Assembly (NCBI GenBank): GCA_938016235.1
Contig: CALLPU010000082.1
Location: forward strand, 1 to 7,729
Direction of reading: 5' to 3'
From: an uncultured Granulosicoccus sp.
GTDB taxonomy: Bacteria > Pseudomonadota > Gammaproteobacteria > Granulosicoccales > Granulosicoccaceae
Length of the DNA stretch: 7,729 nt
The position numbers and the translations under genes are program-made. Shown one piece after another: positions 1-5,417 of the stretch. The stretch's first letter is position 1; each line of letters opens with the position of its first letter. Below the pieces are notes generated by a model that was not told where the DNA came from, did not search any database, and worked only from the letters and a program-made list of their open reading frames with translations.

Positions 1-528
1 GCCGATACCGCTCGTGGCTATCTCGGTAAAACTGGCCGCTTCGAATTCACCGCTTGTCTCGTTAGTCACGCCTAGACGATCGCCGAAACCTTCACCACCG
101 ACACAATTGGGCTCGCATTGCAGAAACTGCGTGGGCGTTGCGGCTGCGGGTGCTTTCTCGCGCGAATCGATATAGATAACAGCGTCTTCTTCGGGTTTGT
201 AGATACCCATGAAGCCACCACCACCAATACCCGATGAAGTGGGTTCTACAACGTTCAACACGAACTGGGTGACGACCGCAGCATCAATAGCGTTGCCACC
301 ATCCTGCAAAACCTTGGCCCCGGCTTCAGCGGCAAGTGGGTGTGCCGCCGTTACTACGCCTCCCGTGAATGGCCCGGTGGATGATTGCCCGTTACCGCTG
401 TTGTCGCTACTGGAGGAACAACCCGCGATTATGCCGCCAGCCAGCACCGCTGACACCAGTGCGGTTACGGTGCGTCTGGCAGGCCAGGCGAGGTATGACG
501 GGTGCCGATACGTTTTTCCTTTCATCAT
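1..528 (-). CDS. ggt: Gamma-glutamyltransferase, lipoprotein type (5' part, cut by left edge)
   Basis: These are the first 176 codons, open to the window edge. Gamma-glutamyltransferases are N-terminal-nucleophile enzymes that hydrolyse or transfer the gamma-glutamyl group of glutathione and related compounds, usually in the periplasm. After basic residues RR (18-19) there is a hydrophobic stretch and a lipobox IAGC with Cys37, so I infer a lipid-anchored protein. A Ser/Asn/Gly-rich linker (38-52) follows. The start of the large subunit is clear: GGVVTAAHPLAAEAG (56-70), DGGNAIDAAV (76-85), the Gly-rich SSGIGGGGF (98-106) and DSREKAP (121-127). The Arg in that last motif matches the Arg that binds the gamma-glutamyl carboxylate. 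The catalytic Thr of the small subunit lies outside the window. The start is ATG 528: AGGGA sits 5 bases upstream, and a second ATG follows at once. Residues 135-160 contain a CxxxC-bearing stretch that looks like a small insertion. Family assignment is secure; substrate is not shown. Confidence 0.93.
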   Translation of the reverse strand, partial: MMKGKTYRHPSYLAWPARRTVTALVSAVLAGGIIAGCSSSSDNSGNGQSSTGPFTGGVVTAAHPLAAEAGAKVLQDGGNAIDAAVVTQFVLNVVEPTSSGIGGGGFMGIYKPEEDAVIYIDSREKAPAAATPTQFLQCEPNCVGGEGFGDRLGVTNETSGEFEAASFTEIATSGIG

Positions 529-576
529 TGATTTCCCTGTAACGTGTTGGAGTTCTGGATAATCGCGGGGAGTGTC

Positions 577-594
577 TGCTCGACGCGTCGAACA
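577..594. promoter_or_regulatory. Inverted repeat upstream of ggt, possible operator
   Basis: The central 12 bases TCGACGCGTCGA (580-591) are a perfect palindrome. It extends to 18 bases with one mismatched pair. On the minus strand a TATACT -10-like hexamer lies at 598-603, so the repeat would overlap the inferred transcription start of the gamma-glutamyltransferase gene, a usual place for a repressor site. I found no good -35 at 16-18 bases, so the promoter is weakly supported and the operator role is inference. The rest of the 529-665 gap shows no gene and no clear terminator. Confidence 0.3.
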
Positions 595-665
595 ATCAGT
601 ATATAACCAAGCGGTCGCGCTGCACTAGTTCAAAGGCATTGCTGTATAGATTCCGAATCCACCCA

Positions 666-2333
666 TCAGCGTTGTAGCGCATCGTCGCGCAGCTGTTTCA
701 ACGTTGAGGTTGGTGTGATGGCCTCGGGATCCAGGTGAACGTGTATCAAACTGGGCAAAGACGATTGCAGCGCTTTTTCAAGGGCTTCAGGAAACTGCTC
801 GGTGCTGGTTACTGTCAGCCCGGGAGCGCCATATGCCTGCGCTATGGCAGCAAAGTCCGGATTCGCAAGCGTTGTGGCTGATACGCGTCCTGGAAAGGTT
901 TTTTCCTGATGCATGCGTATGGTGCCGTACATGCCATTGTCTATGACAACAACAACGATCGCGGCTTGCGCCTGGACGGCTGTGCCAAATTCCTGCATGG
1001 TCATTTGAAAACAGCCATCACCGGCAAAGGCCACCACCGTGCGATCCGGGCAGGCCAGTTTGGCAGCGATGGCAGCGGGCAGGCCGTACCCCATGGAGCC
1101 GGATGTCGGTGCCACTTGGGTGCCGTAGTGTTTGAAACGCCAGAAGCGATGAATCCAGCTTGCGTAGTTGCCTGCACCGTTGGTGATGATCGCGTCATCG
1201 GGTAATTGATCTGCCAGGCAATCAAGCACCCCACTCATCTGCACGTCGCCCGGTGTGTGCATGATGGCCGATGACCACTGCAGGTAAGCGTCATGCATGT
1301 CACTGACCCGGCTGCCACGTTCGTTGCGTTGTGCGGGTGCCTTGAGGGTCTTGAGCCGTTTCACCAGCGCATCGGGACTGGCGTGAATGGGCAAATCAGC
1401 TTGATAGACACGGCCCAGTTCTTCGGCACCGGGATAGACGTGAACCAACGTCTGGGACGACGTTGGAATCCCCAGCAGTTGATAATCCTGTGAGGGCATT
1501 TCAGAAAAACGTGTACCGAGCAGGAGAATAAGATCAGCGTTCTCGATGTGTTCGCGCAGTGACGGGTTCAGCGCGATACCCACATCACCGGCGTAGTTCG
1601 GATGCGTGTGATCAAACAGCATCTGGCGCCTGAATGAACAGGCAACCGGTAGCTGCCAGTGCTCGGCAAACTGTTGAAAATCAGTAACGCTTTGTTCACT
1701 CCATCGTGAACCGCCTACGATGGCAAGCGGTCTGTTGGCCGTTTGAAGCCATTGCGTCAGCGTATGCAGCTCATCGTCGCCCGGATGCGTTTCGAGTTGT
1801 TTCCAGCACGGCACCGGCTTGGGTTTAGCCAGGCTGCTTAATGTGGATTCTGGCAGCGCCAGAGCAACCGGCCCGGGCCGGCCGGAGGTGGCCGTCTGAA
1901 ACGCACGAGCGATCATTTCATCCATGCGGGCAGGGTCGTCAATCTCGGCCACCCATTTCACGGTGCTGCCAAGAAACGCACGATAGTCCACTTCCTGAAA
2001 GGCCTCACGCTCACGAATGCCGGCACCCACCTGCCCGATGAAGAGAATCATGGGTGTGGAATCCTGTAGTGCTACATGAATACCTGCAGTGGCATTGGTT
2101 GTACCGGGTCCGCGTGTGACCAGGCAGATGCCCGGTTGCCCGGTCACTTTACCCCACGCCTCGGCCATCATGGCGGCTCCGCCTTCCTGACGGCAGACGG
2201 TTGTGGCAATGGGTGTATCGTACAGTGCATCGAGTACCGGCAGATAGCTTTCACCCGGTACGCAGAAGACCCTTTTTACATGGTGATTGAGCAGCGCCTG
2301 CACCAGTATCTGACCTCCGTTCAGCTCACTCAT
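666..2333 (-). CDS. Thiamine-diphosphate-dependent enzyme, acetolactate-synthase-like
   Basis: 555 residues, the full three-domain layout of the acetolactate synthase/pyruvate oxidase superfamily. The N-terminal pyrimidine-binding domain (about 1-165) has VPGES (25-29), the catalytic Glu50 in RQEGGAAM and TRGPGTTN (73-80). A central domain (about 180-330) follows. The C-terminal diphosphate-binding domain has SGSMGYGLPAAI (411-422) and the GDG (438-440)...DN (465-466) metal/ThDP motif. Such enzymes decarboxylate 2-keto acids and often ligate the fragment to an aldehyde or second keto acid. Start: an in-frame GTG lies at 2354, but ATG 2333 has GGAG 8 bases upstream (2342-2345). It also overlaps the TGA of the preceding reductase gene by ATGA, which points to coupled translation. 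No small regulatory subunit gene lies beside it and its neighbours are catabolic, so a biosynthetic IlvB role is unlikely. The exact reaction is unknown. Glu50 distinguishes it from glyoxylate carboligase, which lacks that residue. Confidence 0.9.
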   Translation of the reverse strand: MSELNGGQILVQALLNHHVKRVFCVPGESYLPVLDALYDTPIATTVCRQEGGAAMMAEAWGKVTGQPGICLVTRGPGTTNATAGIHVALQDSTPMILFIGQVGAGIREREAFQEVDYRAFLGSTVKWVAEIDDPARMDEMIARAFQTATSGRPGPVALALPESTLSSLAKPKPVPCWKQLETHPGDDELHTLTQWLQTANRPLAIVGGSRWSEQSVTDFQQFAEHWQLPVACSFRRQMLFDHTHPNYAGDVGIALNPSLREHIENADLILLLGTRFSEMPSQDYQLLGIPTSSQTLVHVYPGAEELGRVYQADLPIHASPDALVKRLKTLKAPAQRNERGSRVSDMHDAYLQWSSAIMHTPGDVQMSGVLDCLADQLPDDAIITNGAGNYASWIHRFWRFKHYGTQVAPTSGSMGYGLPAAIAAKLACPDRTVVAFAGDGCFQMTMQEFGTAVQAQAAIVVVVIDNGMYGTIRMHQEKTFPGRVSATTLANPDFAAIAQAYGAPGLTVTSTEQFPEALEKALQSSLPSLIHVHLDPEAITPTSTLKQLRDDALQR

Positions 2334-3193
2334 ACATCCCACTCCGGTGCCCACGGCACCAGGTGTTTATCGACTATGCGGACATTGTGGTGAGTGAGCT
2401 GGTCTATTCGAGCCATGTCAACATGTGAAAGCGCAAAGTGCTGGAGCGCAAAGTTCGCTGCGATGTTGCGTTTATTGGTTGACATCGTGTTGACGCTGAC
2501 GCCCTTTTGCAAAATCCAGCGTAATACGATCTGGCCGGGTGTCACGTTGTAGTCATTGGCCAGTTGTTCGAAGAGTGGTTGCCTGAACACAGCACCCCGC
2601 GCAACGGAGCAATAGGATGACAACGGAATACCCGTTTCAGACGCGGCGTTCATTAGCGTTTCCTGATTCAACAGCGGGTGAAACTCCACCTGATTCGTCA
2701 CGATGGGCACATCAACCAGCGCGGTCGTGCGCCGCAACATCTCGGCGGTAAAGTTGCTGACACCCACGTGTGTGCACAAACCCGACTGTTGTGCTTCAAG
2801 CAGAAGCTCCAGCGGCTTTTCGATGGCACCGTCTGCCGGTGGCCAGTGCAGCAGCAATACATCCAGACAATCTATCTGCAGGGCTTCCAGGCTCTTTTCC
2901 ACGGAAGCGCAAAACGTCTTGTCACTGTACTGCTCAACAGGCACTTTGCTCGTGATGAAGATGTCCTCGCGCGCCAGTCCGGACATTGATAGCACCGCGC
3001 CGATATCCGCCTCATTCTGATACATCTGCGCGGTGTCGATGGCGCGATAACCAACGTCCAGCGCCATGTTGAGTGCATCGGAGAGGGCGTCACCCTTCAG
3101 TGGAAACGTGCCAAAGGCCCGATCATGATTAAGCTGAAAATACACGTGAGACGCTCGGCGTGGGTAGCGGGAAAGTCTGCCCACTATAGTCAA
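2330..3193 (-). CDS. Aldo/keto reductase, DkgB-like
   Basis: A cytosolic NAD(P)H-dependent reductase of the AKR superfamily. The family's catalytic tetrad is visible: Asp53 and Tyr58 in IDTAQMYQNE, Lys83 in ITSKVP and His116 in LLLHWP. Also present are GVSNFT (144-149), NQVEFHP (167-173) and a cofactor-binding stretch TNKRNIAANF (239-248). The C-terminal APEWD resembles E. coli DkgB, a reductase of 2,5-diketo-D-gluconate and methylglyoxal. Related enzymes reduce many aldehydes and ketones, so the substrate here is open. The start is uncertain. TTG 3193 gives 287 residues with only a weak GCGG upstream. GTG 3145 gives 271, nearer the family's usual length of about 265-275, and fits a possible promoter at 3183-3211. 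No in-frame ATG precedes the family core, and the residues before FGTFPLKG look atypical. The gene lies 14 bases after the aldolase stop (from the TTG) and overlaps the next gene by 4 bases. Confidence 0.9.
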   Translation of the reverse strand: MTIVGRLSRYPRRASHVYFQLNHDRAFGTFPLKGDALSDALNMALDVGYRAIDTAQMYQNEADIGAVLSMSGLAREDIFITSKVPVEQYSDKTFCASVEKSLEALQIDCLDVLLLHWPPADGAIEKPLELLLEAQQSGLCTHVGVSNFTAEMLRRTTALVDVPIVTNQVEFHPLLNQETLMNAASETGIPLSSYCSVARGAVFRQPLFEQLANDYNVTPGQIVLRWILQKGVSVNTMSTNKRNIAANFALQHFALSHVDMARIDQLTHHNVRIVDKHLVPWAPEWDV

Positions 3194-3211
3194 TGTAGCC
3201 GCTGATATCAG
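3183..3211 (-). promoter_or_regulatory. Possible weak internal promoter before the reductase gene
   Basis: Read on the minus strand, CTGATA (3206-3211, 4/6 match to the sigma-70 -35) is separated by 17 bases from TATAGT (3183-3188, 5/6 match to -10). The -35 lies inside a perfect 12-bp palindrome, GCTGATATCAGC (3201-3212), which also contains the aldolase stop codon. Transcription from here would begin near 3176, downstream of the TTG start, and would require the GTG start at 3145. Such matches occur by chance, so this is tentative. Confidence 0.25.
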
Positions 3212-4284
3212 CCGGGCGTTCGCGCCTTTTCGAGCTGCTGCCGATACTGTTCAGCTTCCCAATTCATCAGTGCGTAGGTTTCGGCGTCGCTCAGGTAGTT
3301 AAGCACGGCACCCTCGGGGATGCGCAGGCAGACATCGGCAAGGCACTGTGCCAGTGCTTCCTGTCCGGCGCTTGCATCGTTTCGCATCAACGTGCCGCAA
3401 GCTGGCAACACGATACTCACAGGTGCCTCCTCGACATCATCTGAAACACGATTCAACACTTGCTGTACAGCTTCTTCCGGCTTGGCCACCACCGTACCCT
3501 CGCCGAGGAAAATGACGTGATCCGGGTATAGACTGCCCCCCCGGGCGTGAGCGCAGGCAATGGCGTCACAACCGGTAGCATGAGATTGCACCTGTGCAGG
3601 TAGTCGGTATGGTGTGTCCACGGCACGCGCCTTTAACGCCGCCACGTTCGTCGGTTCAGGTGTGCGTGGTAGAACCTGTACCGCATCCACAACGTCCTGC
3701 AGCAGGTGTTGCGCGTCTGACACGGTATCAGCACCCACCACCAGTCCGTGATTGCCCAGTATCAGCACGTTGCTGTCGGGGCGACGATTAGTCTGGATCA
3801 TGCGCGCCAACGGCAGCCCGGGGCGAACATACGGAATCCAGGACCAGTTGAATGAGTGCAATCGACTGGAAAGTATGGTCTGTGCGTCCTGCCGGACAGC
3901 CAGCGCAATCGTGTTGACACAGTGAACATGCAAAACCACGCGAAAGGGCAGCAGTGCATGCACCGTGGTTTCAATCGATGGGCGCAAGCCGGATGGATTC
4001 AATGCCTGGCAGATGAAATCAATCGATTTCTCTGCGCTGGGTAATTGCCGGTCCACGGCGTCCAGTAGCGGCTCGATAGCCACGGGAACAAACAGATCGT
4101 CGGTGCAGGCGTTTTTCAGCCAGGTGCCAGAGGCTTTGATCCAGAGCACACCATCGTGCTTGATGGAGGTGTTGCCACCGGGCCCCTGAACCAGTAGCGG
4201 GTCTGCGCCGAGGTGGGCAGACAATACCTTGAGCGCCCGAAATTCCGGTTTTGTCTGGATAGAGGAGGGTTCGCTGTTCGACAC
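3208..4284 (-). CDS. Class II aldolase/adducin-family protein, RhaD-like aldolase module
   Basis: 358 residues from GTG 4284. Class II aldolases are metal-dependent cytosolic enzymes that cleave or decarboxylate sugar phosphates and related keto compounds. Visible signatures are the substrate/phosphate-binding GGNTS (36-40), the KASGTW segment (50-55), SIETTVHA with the candidate catalytic Glu105, the metal-binding HVH (His119, His121) and the third metal ligand His179 in GNHG. It is far longer than FucA or AraD (about 215-230 residues). About 150 extra C-terminal residues, ending near NWEAEQYRQ, resemble the aldolase half of the bifunctional RhaD aldolase/dehydrogenases (COG3347 type), but no Rossmann dehydrogenase domain is attached. 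Start: TTG 4347 is possible in frame, but it falls inside the palindromic operator candidate and adds a non-family leader, so GTG 4284 is preferred even though no clear ribosome site is visible. It is first in the leftward operon. The substrate cannot be told from sequence. Confidence 0.85.
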   Translation of the reverse strand: MSNSEPSSIQTKPEFRALKVLSAHLGADPLLVQGPGGNTSIKHDGVLWIKASGTWLKNACTDDLFVPVAIEPLLDAVDRQLPSAEKSIDFICQALNPSGLRPSIETTVHALLPFRVVLHVHCVNTIALAVRQDAQTILSSRLHSFNWSWIPYVRPGLPLARMIQTNRRPDSNVLILGNHGLVVGADTVSDAQHLLQDVVDAVQVLPRTPEPTNVAALKARAVDTPYRLPAQVQSHATGCDAIACAHARGGSLYPDHVIFLGEGTVVAKPEEAVQQVLNRVSDDVEEAPVSIVLPACGTLMRNDASAGQEALAQCLADVCLRIPEGAVLNYLSDAETYALMNWEAEQYRQQLEKARTPG

Positions 4285-4312
4285 AGTGGATAGCTGTTTT
4301 TTGCAAGAGTTG

Positions 4313-4341
4313 TTGACATACGTTACGCGATATGAAAATAT
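4313..4341 (+). promoter_or_regulatory. Candidate sigma-70 promoter for the SorC-family regulator
   Basis: A perfect -35 TTGACA (4313-4318) is followed after 17 bases by AAATAT (4336-4341), or after 18 bases by AATATT (4337-4342). The -10 is weak but lies in a very AT-rich patch. The predicted start near 4349 gives a leader of about 34 bases to ATG 4383. The -10 is inside the palindrome 4333-4346, which suggests autoregulation by occlusion. This is inference from consensus matching only. Confidence 0.45.
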
Positions 4342-4347
4342 TTTCAA
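4320..4347 (-). promoter_or_regulatory. Candidate leftward promoter for the aldolase operon
   Basis: On the minus strand TTGAAA (4342-4347, 5/6 to -35) is followed after 16 bases by TAACGT (4320-4325, only 3/6 to -10). The -35 overlaps the palindrome at 4333-4346. If real, transcription starts near 4312, upstream of GTG 4284, and a protein on the palindrome would control this promoter as well as the regulator's own. The poor -10 leaves this uncertain; an activator could compensate. Confidence 0.3.
4333..4346. promoter_or_regulatory. Perfect 14-bp palindrome, likely operator of the divergent region
   Basis: TGAAAATATTTTCA reads identically on both strands, and the flanking bases do not extend it. 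The layout TGAA-N6-TTCA resembles what I recall of operators of SorC/DeoR-type sugar regulators such as B. subtilis DeoR. It lies between the divergent aldolase operon and regulator gene, over the regulator promoter's -10 and the leftward promoter's -35. The SorC-family protein encoded next to it is the natural candidate ligand. I saw no second full copy before the solute-binding protein gene. Confidence 0.55.
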
Positions 4348-4382
4348 CTGTTGATAAATATTCCATCATTGAGCAGCACTGT

Positions 4383-5348
4383 ATGAATCGACGTACGGCC
4401 AGTCGCGAAAACGACACCATGGCAGTCAGGGCTGCATGGCTGCACTACGCTGGCGGTTTCACACAGGCTCAGGTTGCCAAGCGTCTGGGCTTGACCAGTC
4501 TCAAGGCACATCGGTTGATCACCAGCGCCAACAAGAAAGGGCTGGTCAAGGTGTACATCGATGGTGACGTCACCGAATGCGTTGAACTGGAAAATCAGTT
4601 GTCTGACACCTTCGCGCTCAACTACTGCGAGGTTGTCCCCGATTTTGACAACGAACCTATTCCGTTCACGGCATTGGGCATTGCCGGTGGCCATTATCTC
4701 AAGCGCTTGCTCGATGGAGACAGTGTCCGGCTTATCGGTGTTGGGCATGGTCGAACCCTGGCGGCCTGCGTTGAACACCTGCCACGTATCTCATCGCCCG
4801 CAACCAGTTTCGTGTCATTGCTCGGTGGTTTCTCGCAACGTTTCTCGGCCAACCCGCATGATGTTATCCATCGCGTAGCCGAGAGAACCGGTTCAGCTGC
4901 CTACGTCATGCCAGTGCCTTTTTTTGCCAATACGGTAAAAGACAGAAAAGTGCTGCTGGGGCAACGAGGCCTCACTGAGGTGATGGAGATGGCCCGCGGT
5001 ACAGACCTGAACATGGCAGGCATTGGGTCTGTGGAAGTGGATGCATCGCTGGTAGCGTCGGGCATGATTGACGCGGCGGAGATGCACGCTGTGCAACAGG
5101 CGGGTGGGGTGGGTGAACTGCTAGGGCACTTTTTCGATGAAGACGGCCAACCCGTTAAATCCAATCTGTCAGACCGAACCATGGGATTGACACGAGCGGA
5201 ACTGAAGGATTCCAACATCGTGGCGGTTGCCGGTGGGCACCAGAAAATCCGTGCAATCAATTCCGTATTACGCAGTCGCCTGCTGGGCGGTCTGATCATT
5301 GACGAGCGTACCGCACGGGCGCTGGTCGACGTTGTAGTGAGTGGGTAG
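4383..5348 (+). CDS. SorC/DeoR-type sugar-binding transcriptional regulator
   Basis: 321 residues, the usual size of SorC-family regulators. These are cytosolic DNA-binding proteins that respond to a sugar or sugar phosphate held in a C-terminal domain related to phosphosugar isomerases. The N-terminal helix-turn-helix (about 26-48) contains FTQAQVAKRLGLTSLKAHRL, followed by KKGLVKVYI, an arrangement typical of the family. The effector domain (about 65-319) has the conserved GVGHGRT (119-125), LLGGF (146-150) and AGGHQKIRAI (283-292). Start: an in-frame ATG at 4332 lies inside the candidate operator and promoter, so ATG 4383 is preferred; neither has an obvious ribosome site. It sits between the divergent catabolic operon and the transporter genes, so it probably controls both and itself. 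Whether it represses or activates, and which ligand it binds, cannot be seen. Confidence 0.9.
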   Translation: MNRRTASRENDTMAVRAAWLHYAGGFTQAQVAKRLGLTSLKAHRLITSANKKGLVKVYIDGDVTECVELENQLSDTFALNYCEVVPDFDNEPIPFTALGIAGGHYLKRLLDGDSVRLIGVGHGRTLAACVEHLPRISSPATSFVSLLGGFSQRFSANPHDVIHRVAERTGSAAYVMPVPFFANTVKDRKVLLGQRGLTEVMEMARGTDLNMAGIGSVEVDASLVASGMIDAAEMHAVQQAGGVGELLGHFFDEDGQPVKSNLSDRTMGLTRAELKDSNIVAVAGGHQKIRAINSVLRSRLLGGLIIDERTARALVDVVVSG

Positions 5349-5404
5349 ATAGTGGTTTGTGTTTGTGAGTAGTTAACGACTTTGACGTTTAAGACCTTTA
5401 AATT

Positions 5405-5409
5405 GGAGG
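5405..5409 (+). promoter_or_regulatory. Strong ribosome binding site that sets the start of the solute-binding protein
   Basis: GGAGG lies 8 bases before ATG 5418. It rules out the earlier in-frame ATG at 5382, which has no comparable site and would add 12 residues ahead of the Tat signal. The rest of the 69-base gap after the regulator (5349-5417) shows no convincing promoter or terminator, so read-through from the regulator gene is plausible. Confidence 0.8.
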
Positions 5410-5417
5410 AATACACC

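Noticed and set aside
209..562. 117-codon plus-strand frame at the left end
   Set aside because: It is antisense to the gamma-glutamyltransferase gene, whose reading frame carries clear family motifs; the Pro/Ala/Ser-rich product is a shadow.
600..665. Intrinsic terminator between the ThDP enzyme and ggt
   Set aside because: Only the short GATTCGGAATC repeat is present, with no stable stem and no T-run in the right place.
2334..2354. Extended GTG start for the ThDP enzyme
   Set aside because: The ATG at 2333 has a GGAG at 8 bases and the ATGA overlap; the extra seven residues match nothing in the family.
3120..3193. Frameshift at the 5' end of the aldo/keto reductase, suspected from its odd N-terminus
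   Set aside because: The other two frames do not restore a better family N-terminus, and the core from FGTFPLKG onward is intact, so an atypical leader or later start is simpler.
5349..5417. Separate promoter for the transporter genes (TTGACG near 5385)
   Set aside because: At 16-18 bases downstream the sequence is the GGAGG ribosome site region, with no -10-like hexamer.
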